Shown piece by piece: positions 51,016 through 59,475 of a DNA stretch of 64,000 nucleotides. This stretch comes from Mumia flava (GTDB lineage: Bacteria; Actinomycetota; Actinomycetes; Propionibacteriales; Nocardioidaceae). The notes beneath the pieces were generated by a model. That model searched no databases and was not told where the DNA came from. It was given only the letters and a program-made list of their open reading frames with translations. The position numbers were made by a program, and so were the translations under genes. The stretch spans positions 2,480,001 to 2,544,000 of the forward strand of contig NZ_PGEZ01000001.1 of NCBI RefSeq assembly GCF_002797495.1. The letters run 5' to 3'. How positions within the stretch are numbered: position 1 is the first letter of the stretch; each line of letters opens with the position of its first letter.

Positions 51016-52023
51016 ATGAAGCACCGACCGTCCAGCCCCGTCATCGTCGCGCTCGCCGCCGGTCTCGCCCTGGTCGCGCTCGCCGCGCTGACCGGGTGCA
51101 CCTCGGCCTCCGGCGACGACGCCACCCGGACCCTGAACGTCGGCCAGCTCGGCGCGACGAAGATCGAGGAGGCGCTCCTCGAAGCCTCCGGTGAGGCCGA
51201 CGACCTGCCGTACGAGATCGAGTGGAGCCTGTACCCGGCCGGCGGACCGGCCTTCCTCGAGGCGGTCCCGAGCGGGTCCGTCGACGTCGCGTCCATGGCC
51301 GACACGCCTCCGATCTTCGGTCAGGTCGCCGGGATCGGGACCAAGATCGTCGCGGTCGAGGAGTCGACCGCCCCGGACACCTCCACCGTCGAGATCCTCG
51401 CCGCCCCGGGGTCCGGCATCGACTCGGTCGCCGACCTGAAGGGCAAGAAGGTCGCGACCACCGAGGCGACGATCCTCCAGTACACGCTGGTCCGGGCACT
51501 GGAGGAGGCCGGGCTGAGCTACGACGACATCGAGCCGGTCCCGCTCGCACCGCCGGACGCAGCCGCGGCGTTCGCGTCCGGTGACGTCGACGCCGTGACG
51601 GCCCTGGACCCGCAACGGGCCCAGATGGTCGCCGAAGGGGCGCAGGTGATCGGCGACGGCGTCGGCACCACGAGCGGCTACTCGGTCGTGGTCGCGACCG
51701 ACGCCGCGCTGGCCGACGAGCAGCGGGCCGCCGACGTCGAGGACTTCGTGCAGCGGCTCGCCCGCGCCCAGGCGTGGGCGGTGGAGAACCCGGACGCCTG
51801 GCTGCCGGTCTACACCGAGGTCAGCGGGCTGCCCGCGGACATCGCCGAGGCCGTGCTGGAGCGCGAGGGATCGCGGTACGTGCCGATCGACGACACCGTG
51901 ATCGCGCAGCAGCAGGAGCAGGCCGACGCGTACCACCGGCTCGGCCTGATCGAGGAGAAGCTGGACGTCTCCGCCCAGTTCGACGACCGGTTCAACGACG
52001 TGCTGACGGGAGCCGGCTCGTGA
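51016..52023 (+). CDS. ABC transporter substrate-binding lipoprotein
   Basis: The 335-residue protein has a lipoprotein signal with lipobox LTGC (Cys28) and the fold of NMT1/SsuA-type binding proteins: LNVGQLGATKIEEAL, SVDVASMADTPPI, LKGKKVATTEATILQY, SGDVDAVTALDP. It would be anchored outside the membrane and deliver a sulfonate, sulfate ester or similar anion to the permease. The ATG at 51016 follows AAGGAGA. Its stop overlaps the sulfatase GTG (GTGA), linking import to desulfation. Confidence 0.92.
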   Translation: MKHRPSSPVIVALAAGLALVALAALTGCTSASGDDATRTLNVGQLGATKIEEALLEASGEADDLPYEIEWSLYPAGGPAFLEAVPSGSVDVASMADTPPIFGQVAGIGTKIVAVEESTAPDTSTVEILAAPGSGIDSVADLKGKKVATTEATILQYTLVRALEEAGLSYDDIEPVPLAPPDAAAAFASGDVDAVTALDPQRAQMVAEGAQVIGDGVGTTSGYSVVVATDAALADEQRAADVEDFVQRLARAQAWAVENPDAWLPVYTEVSGLPADIAEAVLEREGSRYVPIDDTVIAQQQEQADAYHRLGLIEEKLDVSAQFDDRFNDVLTGAGS

Positions 52024-54389
52024 GCGCCCCGGACACGAGCGGCACCGGCGGCCAGAGCGGGCCGCGCGAGGGCGTGCCGGAGTACGCACGGGGCTACGAG
52101 CGGTTCCCCGGCCGGGTGGGGCGCACGGCGTCGCAGTCCGAACGGGCGTGGCCGCGGGAGCGTCGCGCCGCCGACGGCAGCCCGAACATCGTCGTCGTGG
52201 TCGTCGACGACCTCGGCTACAGCGACGTCGGCCCGTTCGGGTCCGAGATCGCGACGCCGGTGCTCGACGGCCTGGCGCGCCGCGGGATCGTGCTCCCCAA
52301 CTACCACACGACGCCGGTCTGCTCTCCGGCGCGCGCCGCCCTGCTGACCGGGCTCAACCCGCACCGCGCCGGCTACGGCAGCGTCGCGAACTCCGACCCG
52401 GGCTTCCCGAACCTCCGACTCGAGCTGGACGACGACGTCCTCACCCTGCCCGAGGCCCTGCGGGAGCACGGGTACGCGACGTTCGGGATCGGCAAGTGGC
52501 ACCTGACCCGGGACGCGCTGATGAACCACGCTGCCGACAAGGGGACCTGGCCGCTGCAGCGCGGCTTCGACCGCTACTACGGCACCCTCGAGGGCTGCAA
52601 CAGCTTCTTCCACCCCAACCAGCTGATCCGCGACAACGGCGCGGTGGACGTCACCGAGCTGCCGCCCGACTACTACCTGACCGACGACCTCACCGACGAG
52701 GCCGTCGCGATGATCAAGGGGCTGCGCGCGAACGACTCCCGCAAGCCGTTCTTCCTCTACTTCGCGCACCACGCGATGCACGGTCCGCTGGGCGCGAAGC
52801 CCGAGGACCTCGCGGCGCAGCGCGGCCGGTACGACGACGGGTGGGACGCCGTACGCCGCCGCCGGCACGCCGCTCAGATCGCCTCCGGCCTGCTGCCGAC
52901 CGGCACCGTGCTCCCGGACGCCGAGAAGTCGCCCGGCTTCGACGTCGCCGCGTGGGACAGCCTGTCGGAGGCCGAGCAGATCCGCTACGCCCGCTACATG
53001 GAGGTCTACGCGGCGATGGTCGCCTCGATCGACGCGAGCCTCGGTCGGATCCTCGACGTCGTCGACGCGCTCGGCGAGCTCGAGGACACCATCGTGGTCT
53101 TCACCTCCGACAACGGCGGCACCTTCGAGGGTGGCGCCGAGGGCACCCGCTCGTACTTCTCCCGCTTCGTGCACGTCCCGGGGGTGCCGCGGGACTGGGA
53201 GGCCGACGTCGACCGCGACCTCGACCTGATCGGCGGGCCGCGCACGATGGTGCACTATCCGCGCGGGTGGGGGATGGTCTCCAACACGCCGTTCCGCTTC
53301 GCCAAGGGCCAGACGTTCGCCGGCGGCGTGCGGGTGCCGATGATCGTCGCCTACGGTGACCGGCTCCGCGCGGGTCACGACGACGACGGCTACCGGCGCG
53401 GCTACCAGTACGTGACCGACGTGCTTCCCACCCTGCTGGACCTCGCCGGGATCACGCATCCCGGTCGCCGCAACGGGTCGCCGACCCAGGCGATCGACGG
53501 GGTCAGCTTCGCCGAGACGCTGTGCACGGCCGGCGCGGGCGGCACACGGCACGAGCAGTACGCCGAGTTCGGCGGCAACCGGGGCTACTACGCCGACGGC
53601 TGGAAGGTCGTCACGCAGCACGCACCCGGCACCCCGTTCGACGACGCCGAGTGGGAGCTCTACCACGTCGAGTCCGACCCGACCGAGGTCCGCGACCTCG
53701 CCGCCGACGAGCCCGAGCGGCTGCGGGCGATGGCGCTGGCCTGGGAGCGGGCCGCGTGGGAGAACACCGTCTTCCCCCTCCCGGACGCGCCGGGCCTCGC
53801 GGCCGTGCGCCGCCCGGCCGAGCGTGAGCTCGAGCAGCCGGTCACCCTGCTCCCGGGGACGCCGCGGCTCGAGCGCTACCGCTCCAGCGTGCTGACGTCG
53901 TTGCGCTCGTTCGCGGTGGAGGTCGATCTCGCCACCAGCGGGGACGACGCCGGCGTCCTCGTCGCGCACGGGGACCAGGGCGGCGGCTACGCACTGATCG
54001 TCGAGGACGACCGGCTGCGGTTGTCGTACAACGAGTACGGGCGGCTGCGCCGCTTCGACGCCGGCCCGATCGGCGCGGGCGACCACCTCGTACGCCTCGA
54101 GATGGACGCGTGGCCCGGATTCAAGTGGGGCGTCCGCGTCCTCCTCGACGGCCGTACGGTCGCCCGCGGCGGGCCGGTGTGGATGCTGCTCGGGATGGCC
54201 CCGTTCAGCGGGATCGACGTGGGTCTCGACCGGCCGGGGCCGGTGGACTGGGACGTCTACCAGCGCCATGGGGCGTACCGGTGGAGCGGGACGTTGCGCA
54301 CGGTCCGCTACCTGCCGGGTCCGCGCGCCGGCTACGACCCGGCCGCGGTCGCGGAGGCCGAGCGCGACGTGGCGCTCGCCTTCGACTGA
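52020..54389 (+). CDS. Arylsulfatase-like sulfatase (formylglycine type)
   Basis: The 789-residue protein is a type I sulfatase. VVVVDDLGYSDVGPFG gives the Asp63/Asp64 metal ligands. TTPVCSPARAALLTG holds Cys101, which must be converted to formylglycine. GKWHLT and VVFTSDNGGT carry further active-site residues. A C-terminal region (from about 600) is a beta-rich extension. No signal peptide is present, so it should act in the cytoplasm on imported sulfate esters. No formylglycine-generating enzyme gene is in the window. GTG at 52020 overlaps the binding-protein stop, placing it last in the operon. Confidence 0.92.
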   Translation: MSAPDTSGTGGQSGPREGVPEYARGYERFPGRVGRTASQSERAWPRERRAADGSPNIVVVVVDDLGYSDVGPFGSEIATPVLDGLARRGIVLPNYHTTPVCSPARAALLTGLNPHRAGYGSVANSDPGFPNLRLELDDDVLTLPEALREHGYATFGIGKWHLTRDALMNHAADKGTWPLQRGFDRYYGTLEGCNSFFHPNQLIRDNGAVDVTELPPDYYLTDDLTDEAVAMIKGLRANDSRKPFFLYFAHHAMHGPLGAKPEDLAAQRGRYDDGWDAVRRRRHAAQIASGLLPTGTVLPDAEKSPGFDVAAWDSLSEAEQIRYARYMEVYAAMVASIDASLGRILDVVDALGELEDTIVVFTSDNGGTFEGGAEGTRSYFSRFVHVPGVPRDWEADVDRDLDLIGGPRTMVHYPRGWGMVSNTPFRFAKGQTFAGGVRVPMIVAYGDRLRAGHDDDGYRRGYQYVTDVLPTLLDLAGITHPGRRNGSPTQAIDGVSFAETLCTAGAGGTRHEQYAEFGGNRGYYADGWKVVTQHAPGTPFDDAEWELYHVESDPTEVRDLAADEPERLRAMALAWERAAWENTVFPLPDAPGLAAVRRPAERELEQPVTLLPGTPRLERYRSSVLTSLRSFAVEVDLATSGDDAGVLVAHGDQGGGYALIVEDDRLRLSYNEYGRLRRFDAGPIGAGDHLVRLEMDAWPGFKWGVRVLLDGRTVARGGPVWMLLGMAPFSGIDVGLDRPGPVDWDVYQRHGAYRWSGTLRTVRYLPGPRAGYDPAAVAEAERDVALAFD

Positions 54390-54405
54390 GATGGAGCGAG
54401 CCGCC

Positions 54406-54433
54406 GGCCCCGCCCCTGCGCGGCGGCGGGGCC
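54406..54433 (+). terminator. Hairpin after sulfatase gene
   Basis: A 9-bp perfect stem (54406-54414 with 54425-54433), all G/C, with a 10-nt loop lies 16 bp after the sulfatase stop and ends the operon. Confidence 0.6.
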
Positions 54434-54506
54434 GTCGGCCTATCCTCGGTCCGAGGCGTGCGGCCGGGACCGGCCGGACGTCCTCGACGAGCCGAGGAGG
54501 GCGAGC

Positions 54507-55304
54507 ATGACGACGGTCGCGGTGATCGGTGGCGGCGTGATGGGCGAGACGCTGGTGGCCGGGATGCTCCGCAACGGCTGGGACGCCGGTGACGTGGCGA
54601 TCGCGGAGAAGCGCGCCGACCACGCAGCCACGCTCCGGGACCGGCACGGCGTCGAGGTCGGCGACATCGACGCCGTCGTGCGCAGCGCCGACGTGGTCGC
54701 GCTCGTCGTCAAGCCCCAGGATCTCCCGGCCGTCCTCGGCGAGGTCGCCGCGCACCTGGCGCCCTCGGCCCTCGTCGTCTCGCTCGCGGCGGGGGTCACC
54801 ACCGAGACGATCGAGGCGGCCCTGGCACCCGGCACGCCGGTCGTGCGCGTGATGCCGAACACCCCCGCCCAGGTCGGGGCCGGCACGGCGGCGATCTCAC
54901 CCGGCGCCCACCCGAGCGAGCAGCACCTCGAGCTCGTGGAGCAGCTGATGGCGGCCGTCGGTCACGTCGTCCGTGTCCCCGAGTCGCAGCAGGACGCCGT
55001 CACGGCCGTGTCGGGCTCCGGGCCGGCGTACGTCTTCCTCGTCGCCGAGGCGATGATCGAGGCCGGTGTCCACCTGGGCCTGCCGCGCGCGACCGCGACC
55101 GAGCTCGCGGTCCACACCGTACGGGGGGCCGCGACGCTGCTGGACGAGAGCGGGACGCACCCTGCGCTCCTGCGGGAGCAGGTGACCTCGCCCGCCGGGA
55201 CGACCGCGGCGGCGCTGCGGGCACTCGAGGACCACGGTCTCCGCTCGGCGTTCCTGGCCGCGCTCGAGGCTGCGCGCGACCGGTCCCGCGAGCTCGCCGG
55301 CTGA
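54507..55304 (+). CDS. proC: Pyrroline-5-carboxylate reductase
   Basis: The 265-residue protein catalyses the last step of proline synthesis. VAVIGGGVMGETLVAGM (4-20) is the NADPH fold, VVRVMPNTPAQVGAG the conserved middle and SGSGPAYVFLVAEAM with SPAGTTAAAL the diagnostic C-terminal signature. GAGGAGGG precedes the ATG. It belongs to the conserved proC-bS22-SDR neighbourhood. Confidence 0.96.
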   Translation: MTTVAVIGGGVMGETLVAGMLRNGWDAGDVAIAEKRADHAATLRDRHGVEVGDIDAVVRSADVVALVVKPQDLPAVLGEVAAHLAPSALVVSLAAGVTTETIEAALAPGTPVVRVMPNTPAQVGAGTAAISPGAHPSEQHLELVEQLMAAVGHVVRVPESQQDAVTAVSGSGPAYVFLVAEAMIEAGVHLGLPRATATELAVHTVRGAATLLDESGTHPALLREQVTSPAGTTAAALRALEDHGLRSAFLAALEAARDRSRELAG

Positions 55305-55378
55305 CCGTCGTCGGCCGTGTGCCGCCGTCGGCGAGCGGTGCACAGGACGGCGCGACGAGACGCGCGTCACGCGGCGGC

Positions 55379-55384
55379 TACGCT
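55379..55384 (+). promoter_or_regulatory. -10 element of acuC-like gene
   Basis: TACGCT lies 6 nt before the ATG at 55391, a leaderless arrangement. Confidence 0.45.
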
Positions 55385-55390
55385 GGCTGC

Positions 55391-56581
55391 ATGACCGCCG
55401 GTCCAGATCCCGCCTGCCTCGTCTACGACGAACGGCTGATCGGGTACGACTTCGGCCCGAGCCATCCGATGGCCCCGGTCCGCGTCGATCTCACCCTGCG
55501 GCTGGCCGAGGAGCTCGGCGTGTGCGGCGCGGACCTCGCCCGCGCAGGCGCGTCGGCGGTCGACGACGCGACGCTCGCGACGGTGCACACCGACGCCTAC
55601 ATCGAGGCCGTGCGAGCGGTCAGCGAGCACCCGGAGCGTCGGCGCCCGGACGTCGGCCTCGGCACCGACGACAACCCGACCTTCGCGCACATGCACGACG
55701 CCGGGGCGCTGATCGCCGGGGCGAGCATCGAGGCCGCCCGCCGGGTGTGGACCGGTCAGGCGCGACACGCCCTGAACGTCAGCGGCGGGCTGCACCACGC
55801 GATGCCGGGACGCGCCAGCGGCTTCTGCATCTACAACGACGTCGCGATCGCGATCCGCTGGCTGCTCGACAACGGCGCGGCCCGGGTCGCCTACATCGAC
55901 GTCGACGCCCACCACGGCGACGGGGTGCAGAAGATCTTCTACGACGACCCGCGGGTGCTGACCGTCTCGCTGCACGAGACCGGGCAGACGCTGTTCCCCG
56001 GGACGGGGATGGCCAGCGAGATCGGCGGTGGGGACGCCGCCGGCACGGCGGTCAACGTCGCACTGCCGCCGGGCACCTCCGACGCCGGCTGGCTCCGCGC
56101 GTTCCACGCGGTGGTCCCGCCGGTGGTCCGCGAGTTCAAGCCGGACATCCTTGTCACCCAGCAAGGCTGCGACTCCCACATGGACGACCCGCTGACCAAC
56201 CTGATGCTGAGCGTCGACGGCCAGCGGGCCTCGTACCTCGCCCTGCGCGACCTGGCCGAGGAGACCGCGTCGGGCCGCTGGGTCGCGCTCGGCGGCGGCG
56301 GCTACTCGGTCCTCGACGTGGTCCCCCGCGCCTGGACGCACCTGCTCGCGATCGTCGCCGGGCACCCGATCGAGCCGGAGACCCTCACCCCTCCGCAGTG
56401 GCGCGAGCGCGTCGTGAGCCTCAAGGGCGGCGGCAGCGCGCCGACACGGATGACCGACGGCCGCTCCACCGCGTACCGCTCCTGGACCGACGGCTACGAC
56501 CCCGCCAGCTGGCTCGACCGGACCATCCTGGCCACCCGCAACGAGATCTTCCCGCTCTACGGCCTCGACCCGATGCCCTGA
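55391..56581 (+). CDS. Histone deacetylase family / acetoin utilization AcuC-like
   Basis: The 396-residue protein is a zinc-dependent deacylase. GLHHA (His135, His136) is the catalytic dyad. DVDAHHGDGVQ (170-180) and QQGCDSH give the zinc ligands Asp172, His174 and Asp261. GGGGYS supplies the transition-state Tyr. Bacterial members such as AcuC deacetylate acetyl-CoA synthetase; the substrate here is not known. It is inserted between proC and the bS22 gene and appears to be transcribed on its own. Confidence 0.9.
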   Translation: MTAGPDPACLVYDERLIGYDFGPSHPMAPVRVDLTLRLAEELGVCGADLARAGASAVDDATLATVHTDAYIEAVRAVSEHPERRRPDVGLGTDDNPTFAHMHDAGALIAGASIEAARRVWTGQARHALNVSGGLHHAMPGRASGFCIYNDVAIAIRWLLDNGAARVAYIDVDAHHGDGVQKIFYDDPRVLTVSLHETGQTLFPGTGMASEIGGGDAAGTAVNVALPPGTSDAGWLRAFHAVVPPVVREFKPDILVTQQGCDSHMDDPLTNLMLSVDGQRASYLALRDLAEETASGRWVALGGGGYSVLDVVPRAWTHLLAIVAGHPIEPETLTPPQWRERVVSLKGGGSAPTRMTDGRSTAYRSWTDGYDPASWLDRTILATRNEIFPLYGLDPMP

Positions 56582-56595
56582 GCTGTCCGACCTGA

Positions 56596-56611
56596 GGCCC
56601 GGTGCCGGGCC
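56596..56611 (+). terminator. Short GC hairpin after acuC-like gene
   Basis: GGCCCG-GTGC-CGGGCC forms a 6-bp stem 15 bp after the stop codon. A weak terminator candidate. Confidence 0.4.
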
Positions 56612-56740
56612 GGTGGACCCGCGCCCACCCGTCGGATGTGGCCGTGCTGACAGCCGGTTGACGCTCCTGTGCGTCCAGCCCGTACGCTTGACCTTCGGTC
56701 GCCTCGCCCGGGGCACCGAAGCAGCAAGAGAAGGTGAACC

Positions 56741-56842
56741 GTGGGTTCTGTCATCAAGAAGCGCCGCAAGCGGATGTCGAAGAAGAAGCACCGCAAGCTC
56801 CTCAAGCGCACGCGCGTGCAGCGCCGCAAGCTCGGCAAGTAG
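56741..56842 (+). CDS. 30S ribosomal protein bS22 (AURKAIP1/COX24 domain)
   Basis: A 33-residue, extremely basic protein: [20 protein letters not shown] then [13 protein letters not shown]. This is the small actinobacterial ribosomal protein bS22, related to mitochondrial AURKAIP1/COX24. It is too short for usual gene finders. The GTG at 56741 has AAGGTGA upstream. A promoter may lie at TTGACG/TACGCT around 56658-56687. It is followed by the SDR gene after 15 bp, an order conserved in actinobacteria. Confidence 0.9.
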   Translation: MGSVIKKRRKRMSKKKHRKLLKRTRVQRRKLGK

Positions 56843-56857
56843 TCGCGAGACGCCGCG

Positions 56858-57841
56858 ATGGGGCGCGTCGTCCTGATCACCGGCGTCGCGCGCGACCTCG
56901 GCTCGAGGCTCGCGCGGCGGCTGGCGACGACTCCCGGGGTGGACAAGGTCGTCGGTCTCGACGTGCTGCCGCCCGGCGGCGACCTGCACGGCGTCAAGTT
57001 CGTCCGTGCGGACATCCGCACACCGGTCGTCGGCAAGGTGCTGGCCGTGGAGGACGTCGACACCGTCGTCCACGCCGCGCTCGCACCGCCGCAGCGACAG
57101 CTCGGGTCCCGGACCGCGGTCAAGGAGACCAACGTCATCGGGACGATGCAGCTGCTGGCGGCCTGCCAGAGCTCGCGCACCGTCGAGCGGCTGGTGGTGA
57201 GCTCGTCGGCCGCGGTCTACGGCTCGTCGCCGCGCGACCCGGCGATGTTCACCGAGCAGATGTCGGCGCGCGCCGGCGTGTCCAGCGGATTCGGCAAGGA
57301 CGTCGTGGACGTCGAGGGCTACGTCCGCGGGTTCGGACGGCGTCGTCCCGACATCGCCGTGGCCACCCTGCGCGTCGCGAGCGTGCTGGCCGGCGACGTG
57401 CTCAGCCCGTTCGGTGAGCTGCTCCGCCTCCCGGTGATCCCCGCGACCCTCGGGTACGACCCGCGCCTGCAGTTCGTGCACCCCTACGACGTGCTCAACG
57501 TGCTGACCCTCGCGGCGACCGGCGACGTCGACGGGACGTACAACGTCGCGGGTCCGCAGGTCACGACGGTGAGCCAGATGGCCCGTCGCCTGTCGCGTCC
57601 GCTGCTGCGGATCCCGTCGATCGGCTTCAGCCCGACGACCAGCCGCGTGGTGCGGCTGATGAACTCCGACTACTACCCGGAGCTGAGCCGGCTGCTGATG
57701 TACGGTCGCGTGGTCGACGGCGAGCGGCTGACGCGCGACCTCGGGTACGAGATGCTCTACTCGACCCCCCAGACGCTCGACGCGTTCGCCGAGGCGATCG
57801 ACCCTGGACTGCTCACGACCGTGGGAGGCCCGCGTGGCTGA
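56858..57841 (+). CDS. NAD-dependent epimerase-like SDR (Rv0501-type)
   Basis: The 327-residue extended SDR starts VVLITGVARDLGSRLARRL, a Rossmann loop slightly different from GxxGxxG. RLVVSSSAAVYGSSPRDPAMF is the active-site strand. The usual Tyr-x3-Lys is not visible: the expected place reads SSGFGKDVVDVEGYV, where the Lys is kept but no Tyr stands four residues before it. The related mycobacterial protein looks the same there, so this is a subfamily trait and epimerase activity is doubtful. The 3' end overlaps the next GTG by 8 bp. Confidence 0.85.
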   Translation: MGRVVLITGVARDLGSRLARRLATTPGVDKVVGLDVLPPGGDLHGVKFVRADIRTPVVGKVLAVEDVDTVVHAALAPPQRQLGSRTAVKETNVIGTMQLLAACQSSRTVERLVVSSSAAVYGSSPRDPAMFTEQMSARAGVSSGFGKDVVDVEGYVRGFGRRRPDIAVATLRVASVLAGDVLSPFGELLRLPVIPATLGYDPRLQFVHPYDVLNVLTLAATGDVDGTYNVAGPQVTTVSQMARRLSRPLLRIPSIGFSPTTSRVVRLMNSDYYPELSRLLMYGRVVDGERLTRDLGYEMLYSTPQTLDAFAEAIDPGLLTTVGGPRG

Positions 57842-59432
57842 GGCGCCCGACGCAGGAGGACCCGACGAGGCGACCCCGCTCGGGACGCGCGGTCGCCCCG
57901 GGCGCGGGGCCGGCCGGTCGACACCGTCCTCGGCCGCGCGTTCGCTGGCCGGGTCGACGCGGCCGAAGCGCGCGAACGGCGAGGCCGCGAAGAAGCCGGC
58001 AGCGGCGAAGAAGGCGGCAGCGGCGAAGAAGGCGGCCCCGGCGAAGGCAGCAGCGGCCAAGAAGGCCGCAGCACCGAAGGCGCCGGCGAAGAAGTCAGCG
58101 CCGGCGAAGAAGTCACCAGCGAAGAAGTCAGCAGCGCCGAAGGCGGCGGCGACGAAGGCGGCGGCGACGAAGGCTGCGCCGGCGAAGAAGGCGACCCCGC
58201 CGAAGCGTGCACCGAAGCGGGTCGCGCCGAAGGACCTTCCGTCGGAGACCGCGCCGCCGGTCGAACCCACGCCGGGGTCGAGCTCGTCGGAGACTCCGCG
58301 TGAAGAGCCGCAGCGCTTGATCGTCCCGCGCGCGGACGTCCCGCCGATCGGGAGCCCGGTCGAGGTGCTCGGCTCGGAGCGCCGGGGCACGTCGGACGGC
58401 GAGGCGGCGGACCGGACGTCGGGCGAGCCCGATCCGTCGACCGACGACACCGCACCCGCGGACGCTGCGGCCGCTGACGACGCACGGCCCCGGCTGTCGT
58501 TGATCGTGACCGAGGACGACGACACGCAGGACGAGCACACCGGCATCCCGCTCACCGACTGGGTCGCCGCCCTGATCGAAGGCGCACGGACCGTGCTCGG
58601 GGAGGACTGGGAGGCGAAGGCCGCGCAGCTCCTGGCGCAGCTGCGCCGCCGGATCCAGGGCGACTACGAGATCGACGAGTTCGGGCTCGACCCCCAGCTG
58701 CATGCGATCGTGATGGCGGCACTGCGCCCGATCGCCGAGAAGTGGTTCCGGATCGAGGTCCGCGGGGCCGAGAAGATCCCCACCGCCGGTGGTGCGCTGC
58801 TCGTCGCCAACCACTCCGGCACGATCCCGGTCGACGCGGCCATGACCACGCTGGTCGTGAACGACCACGCGGACCGCAAGCTGCGCCTGCTCGGAGCCGA
58901 CCTGGTCTTCACCCTGCCGTTCGTCGGCGCGACCGCGCGCAAGATCGGTGCGACCCTGGCGTGCACCGAGGACGCGGAGCGGCTGCTCGCCGAGGGTCAT
59001 GCCGTCGGTGTGTGGCCCGAGGGGTTCAAGGGGATCGGCAAGCCGTACAGCGAGCGCTACAAGCTCCAGCGCTTCGGTCGCGGCGGCTTCGTCTCGGCTG
59101 CCATGCGGGCCGGAGTGCCGATCATCCCCGTCTCGGTGGTCGGGGCCGAGGAGATCTACCCCCTCATCGGGAACGTCCCGTCGCTCGCGCGCCTGCTCGG
59201 GCTCCCGTACGTCCCGATCACGCCGTTCTTCCCCTGGCTCGGCCCGCTCGGTCTGATCCCGCTGCCGTCGAAGTGGATCATCGAGTTCGGCGACCCGATC
59301 CGGACGGACGCGTACCCCCCCGAGGCGGCAGACGACCCGATGCTCGTCTTCAACGTCACCGACCAGGTCCGCGAGACGATCCAGCAGACGTTGTACGCGC
59401 TGCTCGTGGATCGCGGCCACCCCTTCGGCTGA
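57834..59432 (+). CDS. PlsC-like acyltransferase with histone-H1-like N-terminal tail
   Basis: The 532-residue protein has two very different halves. Residues 51-132 are Lys/Ala/Pro repeats (AKKA, APAKK, ATKA) like bacterial histone H1-type tails. Residues 133-235 are acidic and disordered. From about 280 comes a lysophospholipid acyltransferase domain with ALLVANHSGTIPVD, WPEGFKGIG, GRGGFVSAAMRAGVPIIPVSVVG and a hydrophobic FFPWLGPLGLIPLP. The His-Asp box is H-x6-D (327-334) instead of the usual H-x4-D. GTG at 57834 follows GGGAGG by six bases. It is coupled to the SDR gene. Probable role in membrane lipid synthesis; the purpose of the basic tail is not known. Confidence 0.85.
   Translation: MAEAPDAGGPDEATPLGTRGRPGRGAGRSTPSSAARSLAGSTRPKRANGEAAKKPAAAKKAAAAKKAAPAKAAAAKKAAAPKAPAKKSAPAKKSPAKKSAAPKAAATKAAATKAAPAKKATPPKRAPKRVAPKDLPSETAPPVEPTPGSSSSETPREEPQRLIVPRADVPPIGSPVEVLGSERRGTSDGEAADRTSGEPDPSTDDTAPADAAAADDARPRLSLIVTEDDDTQDEHTGIPLTDWVAALIEGARTVLGEDWEAKAAQLLAQLRRRIQGDYEIDEFGLDPQLHAIVMAALRPIAEKWFRIEVRGAEKIPTAGGALLVANHSGTIPVDAAMTTLVVNDHADRKLRLLGADLVFTLPFVGATARKIGATLACTEDAERLLAEGHAVGVWPEGFKGIGKPYSERYKLQRFGRGGFVSAAMRAGVPIIPVSVVGAEEIYPLIGNVPSLARLLGLPYVPITPFFPWLGPLGLIPLPSKWIIEFGDPIRTDAYPPEAADDPMLVFNVTDQVRETIQQTLYALLVDRGHPFG
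57984..58229 (+). repeat. Lys/Ala/Pro-coding low-complexity repeat
   Basis: Degenerate 9-15 bp units built around GCGAAGAAG encode the H1-like tail. One 15-mer at about 58145-58175 is repeated exactly. Such tracts are prone to slippage and length variation. Confidence 0.75.
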
Positions 59433-59475
59433 CCGCGAGCCACCCGTGGCGGACTCGCGAGCAGGATGAGGCGGG

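Noticed and set aside
51810-54755. 981-codon minus-strand frame opposite the sulfatase
   Set aside because: The sulfatase frame has all catalytic motifs, and the antisense frame runs through an operon junction and a terminator.
55367-58555. 1062-codon minus-strand frame opposite acuC-like, bS22 and SDR genes
   Set aside because: It spans four well-supported plus-strand genes, and its Ala/Phe-rich start is simply the complement of the Lys/Ala repeat.
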